64,000 nt of DNA from Amoebophrya sp. A120 (lineage: Eukaryota > Sar > Dinophyceae > Syndiniales > Amoebophryaceae), in contig CAJINV010000006.1 of NCBI GenBank assembly GCA_905178155.1, positions 2,768,658-2,832,657 on the forward strand, written 5' to 3'. The notes beneath the pieces are model-generated. The model searched no databases. It was not told where the DNA came from and saw only the letters and a program-made list of their open reading frames with translations. A program made the position numbers and the translations under genes. Below, piece by piece: positions 41,942-52,600 of this stretch. Each line of letters opens with the position of its first letter. The first letter of the stretch is position 1.

Positions 41942-44900
41942 ATGTCCCGACGTTCATCTGCGGTGACAATGAAGCCTCCATCGATGTCCCGCCACACGAC
42001 CGGCAGCAAGGTCTTGGCGACTTTCTGTGTGGCATTGTGTCATCTCGAAAGTTCGATCGTGCAGCCAGTAGACGCCACCGCCGCGAATTCGCCCACAGAA
42101 AACGTGCCGACAGTGCCGACGGCCCAACATGCAGCCTCCCACTACGTTTTTGAGAAGAAAATCGCGATCGTCAGCTTGGAAATGGCCGAAAGCGCAAGAG
42201 CGAAGCCCGCGGCTACAGCGAGAAACGGGCAGGACATCAATGCTGCTCGCCTAGTACGGCCAACGTTTGCCACACTCGGCTTGTTTCGCAATCGGACCAG
42301 TTCAAGCACGGGTGCACCATCATCTTCCAAGTGGCCGTCCAGCGCAACAGTGTCTCAGCAGAACCATGGGATCATGACGAAAGACGGCACTACTTCAAGT
42401 GAAATAATTCCCAGCATAAAGGTCTTCGGTAGCACCACAACAACTGCGAAGAGAGAAGCGATTCGAGTCGTGAACTTCTCGGCGGAACTGAAAAATTGCG
42501 AAAAACTGCTGCTCATGCAGGACAATGTTGGCAAAGACCAAGACGACAGTAAAGTGGCGCTGCCGAGCGAGCAAGCGATATCGGCGAGCGTTTCAACGAA
42601 AGTACTAGACCAATGCGAAAAGGACCTGGAAGCTGCGTTGCGGGAAGATGGGGACCATGATGCACCACAGGACGAGACCTCTTCCTCTAGTACTGTTACG
42701 AGCACAGCAGGAAAAAGAACGCCGAAATCTTCGAAAATCCTCATCTTCACAAACTGTACAGCGGACGTCTTCCCTAGAAAGGAAGACCACCTGAAGAGCA
42801 GTGAGGTCTTCAAAAAAGGCGCAGGAGGAGATGGCACTAAACATATAACCAGCGACAACAAGCACCAGCGAGATTTGCTGTACGAGCTCGTGACGAAGAG
42901 TACGTTCGGGGCCGGAGCGGGAAGAGCAGGTCTGGGCAAGACATCATCTTCAACCTCCCCCGACAATAGCAATAAGGGCGAAAAAGTCGCGTCATCAGAA
43001 AACCTTGAAGTCGTTCTGTTCATCGGGCAAAAGACGACCAAGAAGTACTTCGATAGTACTAGTACACAAGTAGAACCACATGCTGGTGCAAGCGGAAAAC
43101 AAGTAGAACAGGCATCATCGTCCTCATCAGCATCTTCAGTACACAGAGCAGCGCCAGTAGGTCATCTCGAACAACTCACCGTCCACCCGTTTTATGGTCT
43201 GAAAAATCTTCTCAGATTGATTGAGGAAAGTTCAAGAGCAACATCCGGCACAGCTGCATCAATGATTATGTCACCGTCAAAACCACAACCGGCCCCAGGA
43301 CAAGAAACCAGTGAGGTGGACGTTGAAAGTAGTAGAACAACGGAACAAGCAGGAGCTGTAGAGAAGACCACTAGTGAAGAAGAAACCCAAACTCTCTCCA
43401 CGATCTGGTATAATGACAACCCGCTTTCATTCTCGTCCGAAAGGGCCAAAACTCTTTTGGACCCAACCTTCGTCTTCCTGGCTCTCTGGGCGACGTTTGT
43501 GGTGTACTGCGGCGCGTGGGTAGCGTGCGAACGAGGCGTGTATCGGAATGTACTAGGACCTGGGTTGGAGGAGGTGTTGAATGACGAAAGATCATGCTGG
43601 GGGAAATGGAAGCGTAGGAACGCCAGTAGGGAGGGAGGTCCAGATGACGACTTTACTAGAAATAACCGGTCGTTATACAATAAACATGGCAGGAATAGTA
43701 GAGAAGACCAGGAGCATTTTTTCCTAACAGACGACGAGGCAGATATCGATTCTGACGCATCAGACGAGCTCGCCGCGGAGGAAACGGTGACGTTCAGCTA
43801 TCAAATGTAAAAATGTCTGGGTCTGGAAGAATGCAACTTGTCATGCTAAATCTGAAGCATACAAAAATCTGTGTTGCATGATTACCAAAAGTCGTCCAGT
43901 TTTGACCAAGTCGGGAGGAAGTTTCTCATGCAGGATAGGCATGAGAGAGATCGCACAGAATCTGTCATGCTAGGTCCTGCATAGCAGACCTCATTGGTCA
44001 TGGAAAAGCTGCATGACAAATCGCGCATTCTTCCGCAGACCCAGACACTTTTGCATTTGATATCAGCTTCAACGTCGCGATTTTCTTTTTTCTTACCGCG
44101 AGTCTGCTCCTCACCATGCTCTTTTTTGTGATCAAATACATCCGCACCGGGATCGTATGCAAGAAAAAAACAGTGTATTAGTGTAACTCTGTGATGCAGA
44201 AAATGCAAAACTGTTACACTTGTCATGCTGGATCTGCGTCATAGGCTACTTTCATACGTGTTTCCACATACTAGTCGCGCGTGACAGGTTTTCCCTGTAA
44301 TGCAAAACGAATCTGTGATGCTGCTCTTCCTACAAAGTGACACTTACTTACACAGTTTTTTTCCTGGATAGATCGTTCTTTTCTACTGCGTCGGGGTGTT
44401 GCAAGCGAGTCACAGTTTGCTCAGGAGGAAAACGAAAATTTTGCTTTGGAAAATCGCCAAGGAAGTGGACAAGTTCAACAAATGGAGGAAAAATTTCGTC
44501 AAGAAATTTTTCAATAACTACCAAAACCAGCAGAAGTCCTTTCTGATCCAGCCCACCCCATCCGCGTTATGGATTGCAAATTTGTCTTTGGAACGTTTGT
44601 CATGCACATTTTGCATGACCCATGATGACTGTGATGCATGCCCTAGCATGACAGGTTTTGTGAGGGCTTCCTAATGCTTCTACCGCATGAGAAATGTTGC
44701 CCTCCCCGCCTAGGATCAGCTACTGGACTCCTCGTCTTGCTGCCCATGCAATACAGATTTTTTGTAGAAGCGACAAACAGCATCACAAGTTGCATTCTTC
44801 CAGACATCCAGGGATATTTGCACCCCATCCGCGTCCGCCTTCGATAACTTCGACGAAACGCCAATCGACGAGCCGAGCTTCGTATCAAATGCAAATATGT

Positions 44901-47900
44901 TTGGATCTGGAAACTACCTGTAATGCTGAATGGCCATGAGTGAGTTTGCCTGTAAGAGCAGTGTAGCATGGCAAATTTTTCAGACGCTTTTTCATGCTTA
45001 GCGCGCATTACAAACTGCGATTTTTCGTGACGAAACTGCGGCGCAGCTTTTAGTGCTTTTATGCAATACATATTTTTCTGAAATCCTGCGCACGCAATAC
45101 AAGTGCCACTTTCCCACACCCAGACGTATTTGCAATGCATACTTCGATGAGAACGCGGTTGGGGTCTCCGTCGGCGCGGAACAGATCATGATGACCCCGA
45201 ACGACGACTATGCAAGAAAAAAAGTGTGTAAGTGTAACTCTGTCATGCAGAACATGCAACAGAGTCACACCTGTCATGCCAGACAAGCATGAAGTCCTCT
45301 TTTTACTTGTGTTTTCCCTTACAAACCACGCATGACAGTTTTTCTTTGTCATGTCGAGCAAATTTGTCATGCTGTCAGCCAAAGAAACTTACACTTACAC
45401 ACTTTTTTTCTTGGATAACGACTCGCCGGACGATAGTATTGCGCTGATGCGGAAAAAGCAAAACTTGCAACTGTTCAAAGAGCAACAGAGCCCGAAGCCG
45501 AGCACGCTGAGCCAGATAAGCAGTCTATCCTGAGCAAAAATGTCCCCACCCCATAGTTAAGTTGGGATCTCTGCAACACAGATCCAGGAGCTTTGGACGC
45601 CACGCATGACAAGTTGCAGCCCGTAGTGTAGTGCAGCTTAGCAAGGGCAGCCGCATTACAAATCGAGATACGTATCCTGTTTACAGCATTACAAATTCCA
45701 AAGCACGACTGGAAATGCCCATCATAGGGATGCGCATCACAAATGTTCTTGTCATTGCAAATCTGCATGACAACTCTGGGGTGGGGATGTTTTTACATAG
45801 GATCCAGGCACTTCCGAGGGGAAAACTCGCCGCTGAAAAATTGCTCAACACCGCTGAATATCAAATGTAAAAATGTCTGGGTCTGGAAACTTGTGATGCT
45901 GAATTGCGCATGATTGAAGCGCTTCCAATGGCAGCCAAGCATGACAAGTTTTTGAGAGGTCAGCTGATGCCTAGCGCGCATTACAAATTGCGTTTTCGCA
46001 TGACAAAGAAAGCCTCTGTTTTGCTGGTCATGCAACACAGATTTTCCAGGAATGCATGACACGCATTACAAGTTCCAATTTTCCAGACCCAGACATTTTT
46101 GCATTTGATACTCAACAAGAACTCACCTCTGAAAAACAGCAAGCCCGGAACGCCAGTTGGACTAGGAGGTCAACATCTACTGATGTTGAAAAATAACAAC
46201 TCGTCCCGTAATAAAAATCGAGGAGCTGCTCCTGCTACGCCTTCATCAGCTTCTGCAAGAACCAGAACTGGTACACGAAGAAGGAGCTGCGGATCGGCCA
46301 GTTTGAATATAACACCGTTGTGGCGGAGGGAAAACCAGTCTTTACCCAAAGCGGCTTTTTATTTCATTGTTGGAAAAAGGATTCCGTTTTTCTCCACCCG
46401 ACAGTGCTTCGACTTCTGTTGCCTCGACTTGCTCGCGTTGGTGCCCGGATTGGTGGTTTGCCTGTCTTACTTGGTCACCTCGGGGGAATGGGAGACAATT
46501 TTCGGTAGTAAGCATCAAGCGGAGCCGGGGACGTCGTCCACGTCGAGCTCGAACAACATAGGTTTCCCTTCAGCCTCCACCACAGCAATGTTGAAAACTC
46601 CGTCTTCCATCCTTTTAGAAGCGCTTTCCCAGAACTTGATGGGTTTCTTCGTTTGCGTACATTTACAGAAAATCGCCAGGATACCGTCTTTGAAGCTCGG
46701 CGTGCAATTCCTCACCATCATGTTCTTTTTCGACATCTTCTGGGTGTTCGGCTCGAGTTCCCTTTTCAACGGCAAATCTGTGATGCTGGAGGTCGCTACC
46801 GGCGGAAACAGCGATGGGGAGGATACTATCAAATGCAAATATGTCTGGGGCTGGAAGAATGGAAGTTTGTCATGCTTGTCTGACATCACTCTCAAGTCTG
46901 TCATGCCAATTACCCAAAGGCCCTACTTTTCTGTCATGCAGAAGCTCGTCACTTTCACTTTGTCATGCAGAAAAGCCAAGACTGTAGCACCTCCAAAACT
47001 TGTCATGCTTGCCAGTCAATTGAGGCGTCCTCGTCTTTCTCAACCAGCATCACAAGTTTCCAGACCCAGACACTTTTGCAGTTGATAGATACCACCGCGA
47101 AACCCTTACCCATGCTCATGCACATGCCAAACTTGCTGAGTGTCTGCTTCTATGCATTGCAAATATGTCTGGGTCTGGAAGAATGCCAGACCTGTCATGC
47201 AGGATATCCATGACCCATGAGGTCCGGTATGTAGAACCTAGCATGACAGATTCTGTGAGATCTTTCTGATGCCCATACTACATGAGAAAGCTCCTGCTCT
47301 CAAGTTGGCAACACAGTTTTTTTCCTGATTTCAGATCTAGCATGACAAGTTGCAATCTTCCAGCAGACCGAGACATATTTGCAATGCATAGTTTCGCGCT
47401 TTTTTGGAACGGGAACCGGTTTGCCGTTGCGGAGGAAGAAATCCCGATGATATTGAGGAACAATCCAGGCTTTCACGAACAGTTACAAACCGATGCGAAG
47501 CTGGTTTTCGGAGAAAACTTCGATCTGACAGAGTACGTGGTGTCGCAAACGACACAGTCTTCGTCGTTACACCGGGGCCACATGCTGGGGCTCGGCGACA
47601 TCGCTTTACCGGGGTTTCTGTTGAGCTTTTGCCTCGCGGTAGATCTGAAAGCAAGGATTTTGGCGAAGGAAAAGCGAGCGTTCGAACTGCACAGTACTAC
47701 GCAAGATGGTGGATTGGGCCTCAAGATGACAGCTGCTCTGGCGGATAGGAGAAATGGCACTACTAGCGACGAGCTCGTACAATTACACCTACAGCAACAT
47801 CAGCAGGAACCGGAACTAAAAGTTCTAGAAAACAACAAGTCCCCTAATCTGTTCTTTCCGACCCTATTCTGCTACTTCCTCGGGCTCTGCTGCGCAAATT

Positions 47901-48577
47901 TCGCGGTGGCTTTCTTCGAATTTGGGCAGCCGGCATTGCTGTACTTGGTGCCCGCGGTCGTGGGGGCGAGCGTTTACCAGCTGTGGAATAAAGTGGGGGG
48001 AGGAGAGCGACAACGACGAGGTCAAGGACAAGTACTACAAGCTGTAATGCAAGACACGGAACGCCAGGATCAGGAATTGTCGTTCAAATCCGTTTGGGAA
48101 GGTTCTCTGCTGCAGCCGGAAGAGGAGGAAGACGAGGAAGAAATTGATGCAGAAGTAGAAACCAAAGAACAAAACTCCATCTCTGTAGACGACGACAGCC
48201 AAACCCATAGCCGTGAGTATAGTCAGGAGGGCGACCAAGGCGGCCAGCAATTTCGCAGTTACGCGGCGACACCGGGAGGGACTTCTACTACGACGCGCGT
48301 CATCGGGAACACTATTAAAGGGTCTCCACCGCCCACTCCTTCCGCCCGATCGCCAAAGCGGAAGAACAAATCGATAAAGAAGCGGAAAAATGCGGCATAT
48401 CCGCAACAGAAACAGCAAAACTACCTCCGCATCAGTCCGGAGAAGGTGAACGACGGATTTTTGAAAGAAGAATTTCAGTCGCAGGTTGATCTGTACCCAG
48501 CGGCCGCGGAGGAGAACGAGCTACATGCCTTACCTCAGAGCAGACTGAAGGATGAGCAGCCTGCTGTGTGTTTGTGA
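41942..48577 (+). CDS. Signal peptide peptidase-like intramembrane aspartyl protease
   Basis: 1449 residues, exons 41942-43798, 44068-44155, 44376-44567, 44835-44882, 45147-45208, 45423-45525, 45810-45858, 46116-46826, 47093-47150, 47396-48577 (sum 4350). GxGD-type protease of endomembranes. The C-terminal part shows the family's core: MFFFDIFWVFGS (the YD motif, with Phe for Tyr; Asp codon 46732-46734) followed by NGKSVMLEVATG, then LGLGDIALPGFLLSF (GLGD; Asp codon 47597-47599), then QPALLYLVP (PAL motif). The long N-terminal part has an early hydrophobic signal-like stretch, a Ser/Glu-rich presumed lumenal region and a membrane segment (FVFLALWATFVVYCGAWVA). It is about three times the usual SPPL length because of low-complexity inserts between membrane helices. 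Nine introner elements cut it, none in the first exon of 1.86 kb. Confidence 0.85.
43799..44062. mobile_element. Introner element, family A, reference orientation (SPPL)
   Basis: 264 bp, perfect duplication TCAGC. Nearly identical inside to 15083 and 15441. Removal joins Thr-Phe-Ser to Phe-Asn-Val at the start of a membrane helix. Confidence 0.95.
44156..44370. mobile_element. Introner element, family G (SPPL)
   Basis: 215 bp, TATGCAAGAAAAAAACAGTG to CAGTTTTTTTCCTGGATA, perfect duplication GATCG. Confidence 0.94.
44568..44828. mobile_element. Introner element, family A, with unusual 14-bp flanking identity (SPPL)
   Basis: About 261 bp. Left end TATGGATTGCAAATTTGTCT is normal. The right side reads ATATTTGCACCCCATCCGCG, so the usual GCATA end is missing and CACCCCATCCGCGT occurs on both sides (44554-44567 and 44821-44834). 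The exact right border is therefore uncertain. Confidence 0.75.
44883..45141. mobile_element. Introner element, family A (SPPL)
   Basis: 259 bp, TATCAAATGCAAATATGTTT to GTATTTGCAATGCATA, perfect duplication CTTCG. Only 48 coding bases after the previous copy. Confidence 0.93.
45209..45417. mobile_element. Introner element, family G, opposite orientation (SPPL)
   Basis: 209 bp, TATGCAAGAAAAAAAGTGTG to CACACTTTTTTTCTTGGATA, perfect duplication ACGAC. Interior reversed relative to 8624 and 54629. Confidence 0.94.
45526..45804. mobile_element. Introner element, family C (SPPL)
   Basis: 279 bp, TATCCTGAGCAAAAATGTCC to GTTTTTACATAGGATC, duplication CAGTC/CAGGC. Confidence 0.88.
45859..46110. mobile_element. 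Introner element, family A (SPPL)
   Basis: 252 bp, TATCAAATGTAAAAATGTCT to TTTTTGCATTTGATA, duplication CTGAA/CTCAA. Only 49 coding bases after the C copy. Confidence 0.92.
46827..47087. mobile_element. Introner element, family A (SPPL)
   Basis: 261 bp, TATCAAATGCAAATATGTCT to TTTTGCAGTTGATA, perfect duplication GATAC. Same subfamily as 16510 and 34523. Confidence 0.94.
47151..47390. mobile_element. Introner element, family A, reversed orientation (SPPL)
   Basis: 240 bp, TATGCATTGCAAATATGTCT to ATATTTGCAATGCATA, duplication GCTTC/GTTTC. Interior in the reversed orientation, like 27649; it contrasts with 43799 in the same gene. Confidence 0.92.
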
Positions 48578-49230
48578 GCTGGAACTTCTAGTAGTACTTC
48601 CACTGGTCGTAATAAAGTATCCGTTTGGAGAAACGTATAATGAAACTCAGTTTCTGTCACTGGCGATCTCGCGGCACATGTTGCGACGTGATGTTGATGA
48701 CTATGACAATTTCATCTAAAAGCCTAGTGCTGCGGGACCATGTGCTGTGTGTGTGTGTGATAGCTGCAAATTATCGATGAAAATGAAGGAAAGAAGTAAA
48801 AGGCAACCACCTGGACTTTCTTTTACTGCTGTGTTCCACCGAATGAAGCATTATCCACGATGCCAGTGTAGTCGATCTTGTCTCCACCAGCACTGCTGTT
48901 CGAAAGCTGGGCAGTTGCTTTCATTCTGCTTTTCGCTTGTTGCCCGATTTTCACCCGCAGCGACGCATCTCATGAAAACGAAGACCATGAGAAGTATTTT
49001 TAAAAGAAGGAATCTACTCTAATTCTATCTGTACCGCTTGAGAAGTGGTTCGCGTTTTCTGTCAAGGATCGAAATTCTTCAACATCATGACTTCCCCCAC
49101 AGAGCTGTCCTTTAGCAATATTACTTCTTTTTGAAGAGCAGACTACTCAAAGGAATAAATCTTCACCGGAGCTGTTGTACAACACAGATTTCTACTCGAA
49201 GCAAAAAGAAGCTTCGCCAGGCAAGAAATC
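48578..49230. other. Intergenic spacer
   Basis: No supported gene or element. A coding-like frame just upstream of 49231 (EQTTQRNKSSPELLY) could be 5' flank or an unrecognised exon. Confidence 0.45.
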
Positions 49231-52045
49231 ATGGTAACGCACGACAATTCGTCGGACAAGCACGCCAAATGGCGCCAACGCTACATGGAGTCCAATTCCT
49301 CGGAGCACACCCGTATCAAGTGCAAATATGTCTGGCTCTGGAAACTTGTGATGCATGTCACTGAATAACAACCACACTGTAATGCACCGCCAAGCATGAC
49401 AGATTTCCCTGTGACTCTGTGTTGCGTATTCCGCATGAGAAACATCGTTTTTGCATAACAGACAAGAGGAGGTGTTCGTGGCCACGCAATACAGAGTTCA
49501 GAGTCATGCCAAACTAGCATGAGAAGTATCGCAATTTTCCAGACCCAGACATATTTGCAATGCATAACCCGGTCGCAGTTGCGAAACGAACTTTTCCAAG
49601 AAGTCGCGAACAATAGGAAGCAGATGCTACAGCAAGCTAGGGAACGGGCGCGGGGTGGTGGAGGTGGAGCAGCCGCAGCTGCTACAACGACTCTCGGTGG
49701 ATCATTTATTTCCACCAAGGCACCGGCGTTCGGTGCAGCTGCAGGTGCGTCACCAGCTGCTCCACCCGGCTTCGGAACATCAAACATCGGCAGCGTTTCA
49801 AACGGAAACGATCCAGATCCACCTTTCAGCGGGGGCAGTAGTAGTTTCAGCACGCATAACGCTTTCGCTGGCGCGACTGCGAGCGGAATGACGTTTGCAC
49901 CGTTCGGAAGTGCTGGCACTTTTGCTCCTGCTGCAACCACGGGCGCAGCTGCTGCACCAGTAGGCGCAGCTTTCAACACTTTTACCGCAAAAAATCATCA
50001 AAGCAACACACAGCACCAGCAATCGGTAGAAGTTTTCGCACTCCACCCGAGCCCGCCTCCCCCATCGACCTCTACTTTCCAGTTAAAGCAAGATTTTCAG
50101 AAAGAGGTTCAAACGCTGTGCCCGGGCTACATTTGGACCCCCGCGGACGAGAAGCATTTTTTGGAAAGTGTTTTACCAGATCTCGAGCACGCGATCGAGG
50201 AGGACGAGTGTTGGAAGCTGGAAGAGCAACAAGAATTACGCCGGAATCACGAAGAGTTTCTGATCAAAGAGCACGAGAGGGAGCAGGAGCTACTGTATAT
50301 TCAGGATCAGCTAGCCGCGGAGGAGATGGAACTTCTAGAACAGGCGGACTCATTATCAACTGCAAATATGTCTGGGTCTGGAAGAGTGCGAGATTTGTCT
50401 TGCTCGGCTAGCAAGACTCTCACGTCTGTCATGCACGTTACCCAAAAGCCCCATTTTTCTGTGATGCAGAAACGCAGTTGTCATGCAGAATAGAAGGCAA
50501 CACCTAGAAGCTCAGACGAAACTTGTCATGTTGAGCCATCACTTCTGGCCATTTCATGCTACGCAACTCAGCATTACAAGTTCCCAGACCCAGACATATT
50601 TGCAATGCATACTCATGGGTAGGGGACGATGATGAAATAACCGGCGAAGATGATGCAGAAGAGCAGGAATTCATCCCCTATCAAACAAAAAAAGTTCGTC
50701 ACGAACACTCATCCGCATTTTTGCAATGCAAAATTTTCTGTCATGCGTAAAAATGCATCACAGCCAAACTTCATAAGGGATGTCCCTAGTGTTTCTGCAA
50801 TACAAAGAAAAGCTGTGATGCTGAAAAAATTTGTAATGCAAAACCTGCAAGGTAGTGACTGCGACAAACTTTTTTCTCTCCATATTCCCTGCCCGGTTTG
50901 CAACGTCGGAAACATGGTGATCCGTACTGGGAGTTGTGCGCCGAGCTTGAATATCAAATGTACAAATGTCTGGGTCTGGAAGGATCCGAACTTGTGATGC
51001 GCATTTTCGAACACAGAAAAATCTCTCATGCATAGGTAAGTAGCAAAAGCTGCCCCCTTTCTGTCACCAAAATGTGGGATTTCTCATGCGGGTTCGGCAT
51101 TGCGGAAGCTTCTCGAAACCTGTGATGCTAGAGCTTCCATGCCAGACCTTCTGTGTCATGCAAAAACAGCATGAATCTTCCAGACCCAGACACTTTTACA
51201 TTTGATATTGAATTTAGAGTTCAAAGCGGTCACGCCACTGGAAGGAGAAATTATGACGAGCAAGAATAAAGAGGGTAGTTCCTGTATGGATGTGTCAGAG
51301 TTGAAATCGACAAAGTTGAAATAACTTGTAATGCATAAAATCGATACCAGTTGCAAGGCCAATTTCCAAGCAGCGCATGACAAATTTGAGTAGAGCCGAA
51401 ATCCAGTTTGTAATGCTGTTTGGGTAAGGAAGACGCCTTGTGTCATGCTACTTTATCAGCTCTATTTCTACCCCTAAACAGGCTTGCAATCTGCCTCCCT
51501 TGCCTACTCTGCAAGACAGGCATTCTCTGCTTTGCGTTTTATGCATGACAAATCATTTCAACTTTGTCGATTTCAAACCTGACACTTCCATATCCTGGTG
51601 GCTGCATTGTGCGGAGAAGAAGAACAGAAGGAATAGAGCACAAAACCTAGTACCAAATGCCGCTGTATTAACCCTTTCTGTTCCGGAAGTAGATGAGAGC
51701 AGCGCGGCCACACCTTGCAGCTTACGAACGCACGGGATGTGCATTGACCATTTGGCAAATCTGGTTGGCGGAGGTGGAAGCAATGCAACTGGCACACTTG
51801 AAGAAGAACCGTCGAAAAAAACACAACTGCGTGAACTGATTCGGGACCAACTGCAGGACGCGATTTTGCAGCACAGGAGGTACTGCGCAAACAACTACGG
51901 TGGAATCACTTCGAACGGTGCTAAAGCTGACTCTTCTGGTGCTTCGTTCCAATACGAGCCCGCCAACCAGCCACCAATGTTTGCACCCATGGCACAATTG
52001 TATCGCTGCGATCCTGCGATTGGATACAAACAGCTGGTGTTTTGA
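49231..52045 (+). CDS. Probable RPA-interacting protein (RPAIN-like)
   Basis: 502 residues, exons 49231-49313, 49572-50353, 50617-50678, 50890-50951, 51213-51284, 51598-52045 (sum 1509). In animals RPAIN helps import replication protein A into the nucleus. Supporting features: a short basic N-terminal block (WRQRYMESN then TRSQLRNELFQEVANNRKQM) resembling the RPAIN N-terminal motif; a Glu-rich central helix (EDECWKLEEQQELRRNHEEF); and a CPVCNVGNMV knuckle starting the zinc-finger-like C-terminal domain, with later Cys/His pairs (LHC, RTHGMCIDH). Between the N motif and the central helix is a ~150-residue Ala/Gly/Phe-rich insert with FG-like spots (PGFGTS, APFGSAGTF), unusual for the family. 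Assignment rests on architecture; a nucleoporin-like protein is the alternative. Five introner elements interrupt it. Confidence 0.5.
49314..49566. mobile_element. Introner element, family A (RPAIN-like)
   Basis: 253 bp, TATCAAGTGCAAATATGTCT to ATATTTGCAATGCATA, perfect duplication ACCCG. Interior like 24539, reversed relative to 130. Confidence 0.93.
50354..50611. mobile_element. Introner element, family A (RPAIN-like)
   Basis: 258 bp, TATCAACTGCAAATATGTCT to ATATTTGCAATGCATA, perfect duplication CTCAT. Confidence 0.93.
50679..50884. mobile_element. Introner element, family G (RPAIN-like)
   Basis: 206 bp, TATCAAACAAAAAAAGTTCG to AACTTTTTTCTCTCCATA, duplication TCCCC/TTCCC. Removal creates FIP|CPVCN, completing the zinc knuckle. 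Confidence 0.87.
50952..51207. mobile_element. Introner element, family A (RPAIN-like)
   Basis: 256 bp, TATCAAATGTACAAATGTCT to TTTTACATTTGATA, perfect duplication TTGAA. Confidence 0.93.
51285..51592. mobile_element. Introner element, family H (RPAIN-like)
   Basis: 308 bp, TATGGATGTGTCAGAGTTGA to AACCTGACACTTCCATA, perfect duplication TCCTG. Interior is the reverse complement of the 56637 and 28911 copies. Confidence 0.94.
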
Positions 52046-52600
52046 ATAGAATACATGTACGCGAGCGACAAAGATTGAAACTAGATTTGGAAAAAGTATA
52101 CATAACTGGACAAGCGACATCAAATTGGTAATCTACTCCTCTGCAAGTGAGAGCTGTTTCGCGAGTAGGACCGTTTACCGTACCAACTCTGAGATGGTGC
52201 TGTTGTGTTCGAATTTAGTTAACAAAATGCGATCAACATGTGAAGAACGAAGAGGAAGGTGTTTTTGAAGCACACTGGAGGGTGTGGTGAATTATGTTCT
52301 GCCGAGCGATATTTTTTTTTCCCGAGAAGTCTCGGACTTTCTCTTTCATTCATGAATTGTACCCGAAGATGAACCTGCTTCCAGTGCCTACTCGACAGAT
52401 GAATCTGTTCTACCTATCAAAAGGATTTATACTGGGAGCCGATATGCCTTCCGGGTTGTAACTTGTTTGTCTAGCGGCTATAGTGTCATAAAGTCAAGAG
52501 TGTAGATACTAGAGCTTTCGCTTTATTACGACCATCAGACTTTACTCGTATCTCTTTTTCGTCTATCTTCTCCCCAATAAGTTGTGAAGTAGTTTCCACT
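52046..52600. other. Intergenic spacer
   Basis: No supported gene or element; a T-run lies near 52310. Confidence 0.5.

Noticed and set aside
41954-43680. Long open frames on the - strand opposite the SPPL gene, and similar antisense frames elsewhere
   Set aside because: They mirror the codon structure of + strand genes, have no family motifs and no supporting splice or element structure.
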